Assembly (NCBI GenBank): GCA_043782485.1
Contig: JAYWAL010000101.1
Coordinates: 1-64,000, forward strand
Direction of reading: 5' to 3'
Source: JANXUC01 sp043782485
GTDB lineage: Bacteria; Acidobacteriota; Terriglobia; Terriglobales; Acidobacteriaceae
DNA length: 64,000 nt
Numbering within the stretch: position 1 is the first letter of the stretch; the number at the start of each line of letters is the position of its first letter. The position numbers were made by a program, and so were the translations under genes. Below the pieces are notes generated by a model. That model was not told the origin of the DNA. It saw nothing but the letters and a program-made list of their open reading frames with translations, and made no database searches. Shown here piece after piece: positions 17,468 through 26,324 of this stretch.

Positions 17468-18424
17468 ATGTATAAAGAATTTTTCGGCCTACGGGCAAAT
17501 CCATTCAACGTCAACCCTGATCCGCGCTACCTGTTCCTGACGCGGCACACGGAAGAAGCGTTGGCGTGCCTCACCTACGGCATTCAAAGCCGCAAGGGCT
17601 TTGTTCTGCTTACGGGCGAGGTGGGCACGGGCAAGACCACGCTGATCAACAAGCTGCTGGAGTGGCTGCGGGTGCAGCAGGTGGCGACGGCGTTCATCTT
17701 CAATTCCCGGCTGAACACCACGCAGTTCCTCGATTTCATGATGGCCGATTTTGGCATCACCTGCGAGTCGCGGCTCAAGAGTCAGGTGCTGCTGCGGCTT
17801 TATAATTGGCTGCTGGATCGCTACCGCGCGGGCGAAACCGCGGTGCTCATCGTGGACGAAGCGCAGAACCTCTCCGACGAAGTGCTGGAAGAGATTCGAC
17901 TGCTCACCAACCTTGAGACCTTCACGGAAAAGCTGCTGCAAATTGTGCTGGTCGGCCAGCCGGAACTGGAAGCCAAGCTGCGCCAACCGCAGTTGCGGCA
18001 ACTCCGGCAACGCGTCACGCTGCGAGCCAAGACGCATCCGCTGATGCTGGACGAGGCCAAGGCCTACGTCAACCAGCGTTTACAGATTGCCGGTTCCAAC
18101 GGCCAAATGATTTTTGAGCCGGAATCGATTGATTTGATTTACCGCTATTCCGGCGGCATTCCTCGAGTGGTCAACATGCTGTGCGAGCACGCCCTGGTCA
18201 GCAGTTTTGTTGACCAGCAGAAGACGGTTGCTCCCAGCGTGATTGAAGCCGTGGCTCGTGATTTTGATTTGCACGAGAGCGGCAGTCCGGACCGGGTAAC
18301 GCAAGCCGTGGTCCCGGCCAATTCCGAGAAACTGGATGTGGTCGAAGCCCTGCGAACTTTAGCCACGTTGGCGGACCGGCTACGACGGCCGGAACCTGAA
18401 CTTTCCAAGGAAGGAAAGATATGA
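17468..18424 (+). CDS. ExeA-like AAA+ ATPase of the exosortase system
   Basis: 318 residues. The N-terminus MYKEFFGLRANPFNVNPDPR is typical of the family. Walker A is GEVGTGKTT (50-58) and Walker B LIVDEAQ (127-133), with a sensor region (LVGQPELEAKL). No membrane segment or peptidoglycan-binding domain is present. Such ATPases accompany XrtA loci and probably energise assembly or export. The stop overlaps the next start as ATGA, giving translational coupling to the tyrosine kinase. Confidence 0.93.
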   Translation: MYKEFFGLRANPFNVNPDPRYLFLTRHTEEALACLTYGIQSRKGFVLLTGEVGTGKTTLINKLLEWLRVQQVATAFIFNSRLNTTQFLDFMMADFGITCESRLKSQVLLRLYNWLLDRYRAGETAVLIVDEAQNLSDEVLEEIRLLTNLETFTEKLLQIVLVGQPELEAKLRQPQLRQLRQRVTLRAKTHPLMLDEAKAYVNQRLQIAGSNGQMIFEPESIDLIYRYSGGIPRVVNMLCEHALVSSFVDQQKTVAPSVIEAVARDFDLHESGSPDRVTQAVVPANSEKLDVVEALRTLATLADRLRRPEPELSKEGKI

Positions 18425-19308
18425 GCCGAATTCATGAAGCGCTAAAACGAGCCGAGCAGGAACGCGGAACGCACGTCGGTCTGGACCAGGTTGTGGATGC
18501 CGGGATGCCGCCGTCCATGCCGGGACGGATGGCAACTGGTGTCGCCGCCGATGCTCCCATGACGTTTGAAGCCCTGCAAGCGCGAACCGCGCGCGTGCCG
18601 TGGAACCCCGACCCGACCACCATGTTGTTTTTTGGCGGGGCCGACCAGGCCGTGGGCAAGGAAGAGATGAGAACCTTGCGTTCGCGCCTGTACCAACTGC
18701 GGGAACGCAAGCCGCTCAAGAAAATTTTGATCACCAGCGCGTTGCCCAAGGAAGGCAAGACATTCCTGGCCGCCAATCTGGCGCAGGTACTAGTGCAGCA
18801 GCGTGGCCGCCGCGCCTTGTTGATCGACGCCGACCTACGCGCCCCCCGTTTGCATCAGTCCCTTGGGACCTCTGTGCAGCCCGGGCTGGCGGACTACTTG
18901 TTGGGGGAAAAGGACGAAATTTCCGTGATTCAGCAAGGCCCAATGGAGAACCTTTTCCTGATTCCTGGCGGGCAGCCCGTCTCGAACGCGGCCGAACTCG
19001 TTGCCAATGGCAAGCTCAAGACCCTGATGGGCCGCATGGAGTCCATGTTTGATTGGATTATTGTCGATTCGCCGCCCGCAGCTTTGGTGTCGGATGCAAG
19101 TTTGCTGGCCAACTTCTGCGACGGCGTTTTGATGGTGGTTCGCAGCAACGCCACGCCTGCTGAGGCCGCACGGCGGGCACGACTGGAATTTGCCCCGGAA
19201 CAGCTACTAGGCGTGGTTCTCAATGGCATTGAGCCCAAGGCTAGTTCCTACGCGATCTACCACTACCCCGCTTACGGACAAGACTCCGAGTCCAAAAGAG
19301 TTAAGTAA
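18421..19308 (+). CDS. Exosortase-associated tyrosine autokinase (BY-kinase, CpsD/Wzc-C type)
   Basis: 295 residues. The N-terminal SRIHEALKRAEQER is characteristic of this subgroup. Walker A is SALPKEGKT (107-115), Walker A' LLIDADLR (133-140), and Walker B DWIIVDSPP (about 212-220). The tail carries a short tyrosine cluster (YAIYHYPAYG) where autophosphorylation would occur. It lacks a membrane domain and so must pair with the chain-length protein at 15866. BY-kinase phosphorylation cycles control polymer length and export; neighbours in the operon are possible substrates. Confidence 0.92.
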   Translation: MSRIHEALKRAEQERGTHVGLDQVVDAGMPPSMPGRMATGVAADAPMTFEALQARTARVPWNPDPTTMLFFGGADQAVGKEEMRTLRSRLYQLRERKPLKKILITSALPKEGKTFLAANLAQVLVQQRGRRALLIDADLRAPRLHQSLGTSVQPGLADYLLGEKDEISVIQQGPMENLFLIPGGQPVSNAAELVANGKLKTLMGRMESMFDWIIVDSPPAALVSDASLLANFCDGVLMVVRSNATPAEAARRARLEFAPEQLLGVVLNGIEPKASSYAIYHYPAYGQDSESKRVK

Positions 19309-19346
19309 AGAAGTTCAGTAGAGAAGCCAAGAAAAGGGCCCGAAAC

Positions 19347-20720
19347 TTGATTCGCCTCTTCAATGTCTATTACCCCGTGCGCACACTGGTCCTGCTGGTG
19401 GGTGAGGCTCTGATCGTCTGGACCTCGTTCTTGCTGGCGACCATGATGCAGTACGGCCCGGACAGCTGGCTTGCGCTGAACGTTGAACACGGATACTACA
19501 AAATCTTGGCTGTCACCGCGGTGGTGGTCGTCGCCTCCTATTGGTTTGACCTCTACGATCCCGGGCAATTCGAAGAGCGCGGCGAATTGTATTTCCGGCT
19601 GTTGCTGGTGCCCGGGCTCCTGGCCTTGCTGCTGGCGGTGATTGGATATCTGTACCCGGCGTTGATGCTGGGAAAAAACGCATACCTGATCGGACTGGTG
19701 ATCTTAACCGTCTCGCTGTTTGGTTGGCGGGCGGCTTACCACTGGTTGGTGCGCAGGGATTCGCTGCAAGACAGCGTGTACGTTTTAGGTATAGGAGACC
19801 GTGCGCAGCGTCTGGTGCAAGGACTGCGGCAACGGGCGGATCTGGGCATGCGGGTGGTGAGTTGGACCGGCGAGATGGAAGGTCCGGTCAACCGGGATAC
19901 GTTGGGCGCGCACTTGCTGGATGCGGTGCGGCAGCAGAAAATTCACCATGTGATTGTGGCCCTGGCCGATAGCCGCGGCAATCTGCCGGTGAAGGAGCTT
20001 TTGCACCTGCGTTTGCAGGGCGTGAAGATTGAAGAAGCCACCTCGCTGAACGAACGGATCTCGGGGAAAATTGAAGTCGAGCATTTGTATCCGAGCTGGC
20101 TGATCTATGCCGACGGATTTCGTTTCAGTCCCGCGTTCATGGTATTGCGGCGAATTTTTTCCCTGACCGCGTCTCTGGTGCTGCTCTTGTTGATTCTGCC
20201 GGTGATTCCGCTGGTGATTTTGGCCATCAAGCTGGATTCGAAGGGTGATTTGCTATACAAGCAGGAACGCGTCGGGCGCGGCGGGTTGGTGTTCTATTGC
20301 TATAAATTCCGCACCATGCGGCCGAATGCCGAAGCCGATACGGGGCCGACTTGGGCAGGGGACGACGACCCGCGCATCACACGCATCGGAAAATTCCTGC
20401 GCAAAGCTCGGCTGGATGAAGTACCGCAACTCTGGAACGTTTTGCGCGGCGATATGGCTTTCGTCGGGCCGCGTCCGGAGCGCCCGGAGTTTGTGGAGTG
20501 GCTGACCAAGGAAATTCCCTACTATCCGGTGCGGCATGTGGTGCGGCCCGGTATTACGGGTTGGGCGCAGGTGCGCTACCGCTACGGAAATACCGTGGAA
20601 GACGCCAAGGAGAAATTGCAGTACGACTTGTTCTATATTAAGAATGTATCCCTGGGCTTAGACTTCCTGGTCATGTTCCAGACCATTAAGACGGTTTTGT
20701 TCGGACGGGGCGCGCGATGA
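19347..20720 (+). CDS. Initiating sugar-phosphate transferase (polyprenyl glycosylphosphotransferase, EpsB/WbaP type)
   Basis: 457 residues from TTG 19347, with AAGGG eight bases upstream; no earlier ATG fits. The N-terminal half has four or five membrane helices and a CoA-binding-like domain. The C-terminal catalytic half has the single helix near residue 270 and the family motifs KLDSKGDLLYKQERVGRGG, YKFRTM, DEVPQLWNVLRGDMAFVGPRPERPEF and RPGITGWAQV. It should transfer a sugar-1-phosphate (often glucose or galactose) to undecaprenyl phosphate to start each repeat unit. It overlaps the next gene by ATGA. Confidence 0.94.
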   Translation: MIRLFNVYYPVRTLVLLVGEALIVWTSFLLATMMQYGPDSWLALNVEHGYYKILAVTAVVVVASYWFDLYDPGQFEERGELYFRLLLVPGLLALLLAVIGYLYPALMLGKNAYLIGLVILTVSLFGWRAAYHWLVRRDSLQDSVYVLGIGDRAQRLVQGLRQRADLGMRVVSWTGEMEGPVNRDTLGAHLLDAVRQQKIHHVIVALADSRGNLPVKELLHLRLQGVKIEEATSLNERISGKIEVEHLYPSWLIYADGFRFSPAFMVLRRIFSLTASLVLLLLILPVIPLVILAIKLDSKGDLLYKQERVGRGGLVFYCYKFRTMRPNAEADTGPTWAGDDDPRITRIGKFLRKARLDEVPQLWNVLRGDMAFVGPRPERPEFVEWLTKEIPYYPVRHVVRPGITGWAQVRYRYGNTVEDAKEKLQYDLFYIKNVSLGLDFLVMFQTIKTVLFGRGAR

Positions 20721-21838
20721 AGTGGATCTTCTGGATTTCCGCCGTCCTGGTCGTTTACGCCTACCTGGGCTATCCCGTATGGCTATGGCTGCGGAGCCGC
20801 TGGAAGGCGCTTCCTGTAGGGCGCAGCGCGTTTACGCCTTCCGTCTCGATCATCCTGGTGGTTCGTGATGAGGAAGGAGCGCTCCCCGGAAAGCTTAGAA
20901 ATCTGACCGCGCTCGACTATCCGCGCGACCGGCTGGAGATTTTGGTGGTGAGCGACGGTTCAACCGATGGAACCAACGCTATCTTGCAGGAATGGGCCAG
21001 CCAGGGCGCAATTCAGCCCATCGTATTGCCCAACCATGGCGGCAAGGCGCAGGGCTTAAATCAGGCCATTCCCGAAGCTCAAGGTGAGATCGTTATGTTC
21101 ACGGATGTACGTCAGTCGATCGAACCCGGAGCTGTTCGATTGCTGGTCGAGAATTTTGCCGATGCTGGCGTTGGTTGCGTGAGCGGGGAACTGATGTTAG
21201 GCGACCCCCACGGCGGTGAGAGCTCGAGCGGGATGGGCTTATATTGGCGCGTGGAGAAGAAGGTTCGCGAATTGGAATCGCTGTCGGGATCCACCATCGG
21301 CGCGACGGGCGCTCTGTACGCCGCCAGAAAGACCTTATTGGCCGAGTTGCCCGCCGATTTAATTCTGGATGATGTGTTTCTGCCGATGAGCGTGATTCGG
21401 CAGCACTATCGTGTTGTGTTTGATCCTCGCGCCCGAGCCTGGGACCAGGCTAATCTAGGCGCGGGCCGCGAATTTTGGCGAAAAGTGCGCACGCTCAGTG
21501 GAAATTATCAGCTGGTGGAAGCGGCACCGTGGCTGGTGAGTTCGGAAAATCCGGCGCTGTGGAATTTTGTTAGCCACAAACTTTTGCGCTTGCTCGTCCC
21601 ATTCGCGTTGGCGGGACTACTGGTAAGTTCCGCCTGGCTCGGTGGCCCGTTCTACCTGAGTTGCTTAACCGCTCAACTCTGCTTTTATACGCTCAGTCTG
21701 CTGGCGGCGCTTCCGGCCCGATTGGGAGTGATTGGCCGCGTGGCCGATGCGGCATTGACCTTTGTATTGCTAAACACCGCAGCCCTGGTCGCTTTCAGCA
21801 ATTTCGCACTGGGTCGCAAGACGGCGTGGAGCCGCTAA
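20717..21838 (+). CDS. Family 2 glycosyltransferase with C-terminal membrane helices
   Basis: 373 residues. An N-terminal helix (about 3-20) precedes a GT-A domain with VSDGSTDGTN, a metal-binding region (MFTDVRQSIE in place of a plain DxD) and ILDDVFLPM. Two or three C-terminal helices span about 295-365. This is the architecture of membrane GT2 enzymes that extend lipid-linked saccharides at the inner face of the inner membrane. The sugar cannot be predicted. The start overlaps the upstream stop (ATGA). Confidence 0.88.
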   Translation: MKWIFWISAVLVVYAYLGYPVWLWLRSRWKALPVGRSAFTPSVSIILVVRDEEGALPGKLRNLTALDYPRDRLEILVVSDGSTDGTNAILQEWASQGAIQPIVLPNHGGKAQGLNQAIPEAQGEIVMFTDVRQSIEPGAVRLLVENFADAGVGCVSGELMLGDPHGGESSSGMGLYWRVEKKVRELESLSGSTIGATGALYAARKTLLAELPADLILDDVFLPMSVIRQHYRVVFDPRARAWDQANLGAGREFWRKVRTLSGNYQLVEAAPWLVSSENPALWNFVSHKLLRLLVPFALAGLLVSSAWLGGPFYLSCLTAQLCFYTLSLLAALPARLGVIGRVADAALTFVLLNTAALVAFSNFALGRKTAWSR

Positions 21839-21846
21839 GGCCATCT

Positions 21847-23178
21847 ATGGCGACGACGACTTTCACTCCGGCGCGGCAGTTTGGGAAAACGGTGGATCGA
21901 TCCACGCTCGCATATCGCGCGCTGGTCGCATTCACCTTTCTTTACTACACCCGCCCCGAGGATTTCATTCCAGGTTTGTCTGTTATTCCTTTGGGGAAGA
22001 TCAGCGGAGGAATTGCCCTGGTGGGGTTGCTGATCAGCCTGCAATCCAAAGATAAGCCCAAAACGCCTACAGCGGTCAAAGTGCTGATTTTGCTGCTCGG
22101 GCAGATGATTCTGGCCTCGCTGTTTGGCGTATGGATCAAAGGCGCGCTGATTGATACGACATTCGACAAGTTCTCGAAAGGCGTCATCGTCGCGGTCTTG
22201 ATCTCCATGATCGTTGTATCGGTCGATCAATTGCGAACTCTGTTCTACATCCAGGGAGCTTCAGTGGCCGCGGTGGCGATTGCCTCGATTATTGTGAACC
22301 ACGGAAAATTTGACCGTCTCTATGGAATTCAGCAAGGCATTTTGAATAACCCGAACGATTTGGCCATCAATATCGCCATCAACTTTCCCTTATGTGTGGC
22401 TTTCCTCTTGTCGACGAAAGGCGCATTTAAAAAGGCGCTTTGGACTTTCGCGCTGCTCGGCATGCTCTATGCGGTTTACGCCACGTACTCGCGCAGCGGG
22501 TTGATTGCCATGGTCATGTCGGGGTGTATCTGTTTTTGGGCCTACGGCATTAAGGGCCGACGGGTCGGAATCTTGATCGGGACCGGGCTTTTGGCTGTGA
22601 TTGCGTTAGGCGTCGTTGGGGGTTCGACCACATATCGAGCGCGGGTCGCCAGCCTCTTTCAAGGGAACATTGCGGAATCCGGGGACCGAGGGTCTTTGGA
22701 AAAGCGGTCGCAACTGCTGACGGAAAGCTTGCGGCAAGCCGCTTTACATCCGTTGTTCGGGGTCGGTCCAGGAAATTTCCCACTGTTCACGGAAGGCTGG
22801 CAGGTCGCCCACAATACCTACACCGAGTTCGCCGCTGAGGCCGGAATTCCCGGTCTGAGCCTGTTTTTACTGGCCTTGACCGGGTCATTCCGCAATATTC
22901 GGAATCTGCGAAAGACGCCGGGATATCAACAGGATTTAACCGTGCGCCTCTATACAGACGCGCTTTGGGCCAGTCTTGCGGCCTATGTCGCAGGTGCCGC
23001 ATTTTCGTCCACTGAATATAACCTGTTTCCGTATTTCGTGATTGCCTATACCTGCGCTCTGTATCGTATTGGGAACAACCCCACTTTCGGAGCTGTCCAG
23101 GCGGAGACCAAGAAGTCCAAGTGGACGCGCTTCCCGGAAATCGCCAAGGAACCCGAGAAGCTCGCCTGGACGCGCTAA
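21847..23178 (+). CDS. O-antigen ligase-like polymerase (Wzy/WaaL family, exosortase-associated)
   Basis: 443 residues from ATG 21847, with TAAGG seven bases upstream; an upstream in-frame start lies inside the previous gene. About ten to twelve membrane helices are present. The early RPEDFIPGL motif is typical of exosortase-associated ligases. A large periplasmic loop contains GNIAESGDRGSLEKRSQL, then the Wzy_C-like HPLFGVGPGNFPLF and AHNTYTEFAAEAG. It should polymerise lipid-linked repeats or ligate glycan to protein; for exosortase systems an O-glycosylation role has been proposed. Confidence 0.9.
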   Translation: MATTTFTPARQFGKTVDRSTLAYRALVAFTFLYYTRPEDFIPGLSVIPLGKISGGIALVGLLISLQSKDKPKTPTAVKVLILLLGQMILASLFGVWIKGALIDTTFDKFSKGVIVAVLISMIVVSVDQLRTLFYIQGASVAAVAIASIIVNHGKFDRLYGIQQGILNNPNDLAINIAINFPLCVAFLLSTKGAFKKALWTFALLGMLYAVYATYSRSGLIAMVMSGCICFWAYGIKGRRVGILIGTGLLAVIALGVVGGSTTYRARVASLFQGNIAESGDRGSLEKRSQLLTESLRQAALHPLFGVGPGNFPLFTEGWQVAHNTYTEFAAEAGIPGLSLFLLALTGSFRNIRNLRKTPGYQQDLTVRLYTDALWASLAAYVAGAAFSSTEYNLFPYFVIAYTCALYRIGNNPTFGAVQAETKKSKWTRFPEIAKEPEKLAWTR

Positions 23179-23221
23179 TGCTAAATACCGCTCACAATTC
23201 GCCCCTCGCCGAGGTGTTCCT

Positions 23222-25213
23222 ATGTGCGGGATAGCGGGCATGGTCGGTCGGCACGACGAACAAGTCCATTCCGAGCAAGTTCACCGCATGTGCCAGACCA
23301 TCGTGCATCGCGGGCCTGACGACGAAGGCATCTATGCGCGCGGCCCGGTTGGCCTGGGGATGCGCCGTCTCAGCATTATTGATTTGTCCGGCGGACGCCA
23401 ACCCATTCACAATGAAGACCACAGCGTATGGGTGGTGTTCAACGGTGAAATCTACAATTTTCCGGAACTGCGACAGGAGTTGGAAGCGCGCGGCCATTCC
23501 TTCTACACCCGTAGCGACACGGAAGTAATCGTGCATTTGTATGAGGAAATGGGCGCGGAGTGTTTCAGCAAGTTGCGCGGTATGTTCGCCATCGCTCTCT
23601 ATGACGAACGGAAAAAGACGTTGCTGTTAGGGCGTGATCGCCTGGGTAAGAAGCCTCTCTACTACGCCGAGCATGGGGGCCGACTCTATTTTGGATCAGA
23701 GATTAAGACAATTCTGGCGGTAGCACCGGAGCTGGCGGAAGTCGATCCCGAAGGCGTACTCAATTTTTTCTACTTTGGTTACGTGCCTGACCCGCTCTCC
23801 GCGTTTCGCAGGATTCGAAAGTTGCCAGCAGGAAACTGGATCGAGTTCCGAGGCGGTAGCTTGGGGACTCCCCGGCAGTATTGGGATCTCCCGACCTATG
23901 GCACCTACCATCCCGCTGGCGAAGAAGAATGCCTACGGGAACTGGAAGCGCGGCTGGAAGAGGCGGTCCGGATTCGCTTGATTTCCGATGTCCCACTGGG
24001 TGCCCTTCTCAGCGGCGGAGTGGATTCCTCGATTGTGGTAGCGCTCATGGCCCGCGCGAGTTCCTCGCCCGTCAAGACATTTTCCATTGCTTTCAACAAC
24101 GAGAAGTTCAGCGAGTCTGGGCACGCCCGCACCGTCGCACAACGTTTTGGAACAGAGCATCATGAACTGGTTGTCGAGGCCGACATTGAACTGACGATTG
24201 GCGAACTGACCAGCACTCTGGAAGAGCCTTTCGGAGACTCCTCCATGATTCCCACCTATCACGTATGCCGCATGGCCCGCCAACACGTGACCGTTGCCCT
24301 TTCCGGAGATGGTGGCGACGAGCTTTTCGCCGGGTACGACCGCTATTTGGTGGGCATGAAACGGCTCGGGTTTGACCGGGTTCCCCGCTGGCTGGGGAGT
24401 GCCTACCGGAGGCACATTCATGGCCTGGTGCCGGACCAAGCGTATGGACGTAATCTTCTTTGGAACGGTTCGCTGCCCGCCGGGGAGCGTTACCTGGACT
24501 CGATGGCGTATTTGCCGGGGTTGGATCGCGAGCGTGGGCTCTTCTCGCGGGAGTTCGCGGGGGCAGCGGCGAAGCTACCAAATCCCCTGGAGCAGAGCAC
24601 GCGGTGGCATGATTCCGGCCCCGCCAGCGATCCCCTAAGCCGCATGCTTTATGTGGACACGAAGGGTTACCTCAACGGCGATATCCTGGTGAAGGTGGAC
24701 CGCATGAGCATGTTGACCTCGCTGGAAATGCGGTCGCCGCTTCTGGACCACAAATTTGTGGAGTGGGCCGCCAGTCTCGCCCCGGAATGGAAATTTCGCG
24801 ACGGAAGCCGCAAGTACATTCTGAAGAAGCTAGCCGAACGCGTTGGAGTTCCTCCTGAAGTCATTTATCGCAAAAAGCAGGGCTTCCAGATGCCCCTAGT
24901 GGACTGGATGCGTCAGGGGTTGAAGGATGACTTGCTGCAAATTTTGCTGGAGCCCCGGACCACCCAGCGAGGTTACTTCCATCCTGCGGCCGTGCGAAAG
25001 CTGGTGGAAGAGCACTTGAGCGGACGCCGCACCCGCACGGGCGCCGTTTGGTGCCTGTTGATGTTTGAGCTATGGCACCGCAACTTCCTGGAGGCGCGCG
25101 GGTACAATCCGCAGCCTGAGGGGTTACCGTTTGTTTGCCCGGCGGAACAGGGTGCGAGCCAACGGGCGGTATCCAGCCCCTTGCAGGAGACAACCGCTGG
25201 AGGTCGCGTGTGA
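23222..25213 (+). CDS. Asparagine synthase-like amidotransferase (exosortase-associated), copy 1
   Basis: 663 residues from ATG 23222, placing the catalytic Cys at position 2 (MCGIAG); longer in-frame starts would block the class II glutaminase. The glutamine amidotransferase domain (about 2-215, RGPDDEG, FNGEIYN) is followed by a synthetase domain with LLSGGVDSS and SGDGGDELFAGYDRY. In exosortase loci such proteins are thought to amidate a sugar carboxylate or another polymer component rather than make free asparagine. Fits a uronate-containing polymer. A second copy lies at 39302. Confidence 0.93.
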   Translation: MCGIAGMVGRHDEQVHSEQVHRMCQTIVHRGPDDEGIYARGPVGLGMRRLSIIDLSGGRQPIHNEDHSVWVVFNGEIYNFPELRQELEARGHSFYTRSDTEVIVHLYEEMGAECFSKLRGMFAIALYDERKKTLLLGRDRLGKKPLYYAEHGGRLYFGSEIKTILAVAPELAEVDPEGVLNFFYFGYVPDPLSAFRRIRKLPAGNWIEFRGGSLGTPRQYWDLPTYGTYHPAGEEECLRELEARLEEAVRIRLISDVPLGALLSGGVDSSIVVALMARASSSPVKTFSIAFNNEKFSESGHARTVAQRFGTEHHELVVEADIELTIGELTSTLEEPFGDSSMIPTYHVCRMARQHVTVALSGDGGDELFAGYDRYLVGMKRLGFDRVPRWLGSAYRRHIHGLVPDQAYGRNLLWNGSLPAGERYLDSMAYLPGLDRERGLFSREFAGAAAKLPNPLEQSTRWHDSGPASDPLSRMLYVDTKGYLNGDILVKVDRMSMLTSLEMRSPLLDHKFVEWAASLAPEWKFRDGSRKYILKKLAERVGVPPEVIYRKKQGFQMPLVDWMRQGLKDDLLQILLEPRTTQRGYFHPAAVRKLVEEHLSGRRTRTGAVWCLLMFELWHRNFLEARGYNPQPEGLPFVCPAEQGASQRAVSSPLQETTAGGRV

Positions 25214-25240
25214 CGGTCACAGCCAGCGCGGAGCATTTTC

Positions 25241-26269
25241 TTGACTAGCACTGAGGTTAGCGTCGAATCCCGGAAGGCACTCTCGGTGCGCAGTAAGGCG
25301 CCGGTGTTTGTCCTGGGCTGTGTCCGTTCCGGAACGACCTGGCTCTATCACATGCTGCTTTCCGCAGGGAATTTCGCGGTTTATCGCATGGAGTCCAACG
25401 TATTCAACGTGCTAGAGCCGCGAGCGGGAGACCTGCGCAAGGCTGCGAACCGCCGCGCACTGCTCAAACTCTGGCAGCCCACCCAGATGTTCCAGCGTTC
25501 CGGTCTCGATATGGCGGACCTTGAGTCTGCCGTACTCGCCGATTGCCGCAACGGCGGCGACTTTCTGCGAATTTATATGGAAAAGATCGCGCGGCAGCAG
25601 GGAGTTGAGCGCTGGGCCGACTGCACCCCAGAACATATTCTGTATTTGGAGCGAATTCAACAGACAATTCCCGAAGCGCTGGTAATTCATGTCATTCGCG
25701 ATGGTCGCGATGTGGCGCTCTCCACGGAAAAACAGAAGTGGATTCGTCCCTTCCCCTGGGATCAGGGGGGAGAGCTTTTGGCTTCGGCAATGTTTTGGGA
25801 ATGGATGGTTTTTCGCGGTCGCCGCTCTGGCCTGAAAATGGGGTCCAACTATAGGGAAGTACGCTACGAAGATCTGGTGCAGAAGCCGCGCGAGGCCTTG
25901 GCCGAGCTGAGTTCGTTCGTGGGCCAGGAACTGGACTACGATGAAATTTTGAAGGCTGGGATCGGCTCCGTTAGTAAACCCAATACTTCGTTTGAACCCG
26001 GAACATCGGAAGAGGAATTCAGTCCGTTGGGCCGCTGGAAACAATCGCTGTCAGGGGAACAAATCGCTCAACTGGGAGTGGTTTTAGGGCCAGCCCTCGC
26101 TGAGCTTGGGTATCCGCTTTCTGGCAGGAACCCGAGCGACGTAAGCCCCGCCAGACTTCGCTGGCGGCGCAACCTCTATCGCGCCTATTTCGATGCCAAG
26201 CTGTTCCTGAAGAGTCAAAGCCGTTTTGCGCCCTTCCTGGTTCCGCGCGATTTGTCCTGGCTGGAGTAG
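25241..26269 (+). CDS. PAPS-dependent sulfotransferase family protein, copy 1
   Basis: 342 residues from TTG 25241, with GCGGAG seven bases upstream. The 5'-phosphosulfate loop is VLGCVRSGTTWLYHML near residue 25 and the 3'-phosphate-binding segment is VIHVIRDGRDVALSTEKQKW near 147. No signal peptide or membrane helix is present, so sulfation would be cytosolic, before export. As the last gene of the polymer operon, 27 bases after the amidotransferase, it most likely sulfates a repeat-unit sugar. Family members can act on other acceptors, so the substrate is inferred from context. It converges on the flippase gene. Confidence 0.87.
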   Translation: MTSTEVSVESRKALSVRSKAPVFVLGCVRSGTTWLYHMLLSAGNFAVYRMESNVFNVLEPRAGDLRKAANRRALLKLWQPTQMFQRSGLDMADLESAVLADCRNGGDFLRIYMEKIARQQGVERWADCTPEHILYLERIQQTIPEALVIHVIRDGRDVALSTEKQKWIRPFPWDQGGELLASAMFWEWMVFRGRRSGLKMGSNYREVRYEDLVQKPREALAELSSFVGQELDYDEILKAGIGSVSKPNTSFEPGTSEEEFSPLGRWKQSLSGEQIAQLGVVLGPALAELGYPLSGRNPSDVSPARLRWRRNLYRAYFDAKLFLKSQSRFAPFLVPRDLSWLE

Positions 26270-26324
26270 AGGTAGGGCGGACGAAGGAGCGGCATGGCGC
26301 AGCACGCTGGCATACCCAATCGGT

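Noticed and set aside
23222..25213. Plain asparagine synthetase for amino-acid supply
   Set aside because: The position within an exosortase operon and the presence of a second divergent copy favour an amidotransferase for the polymer.
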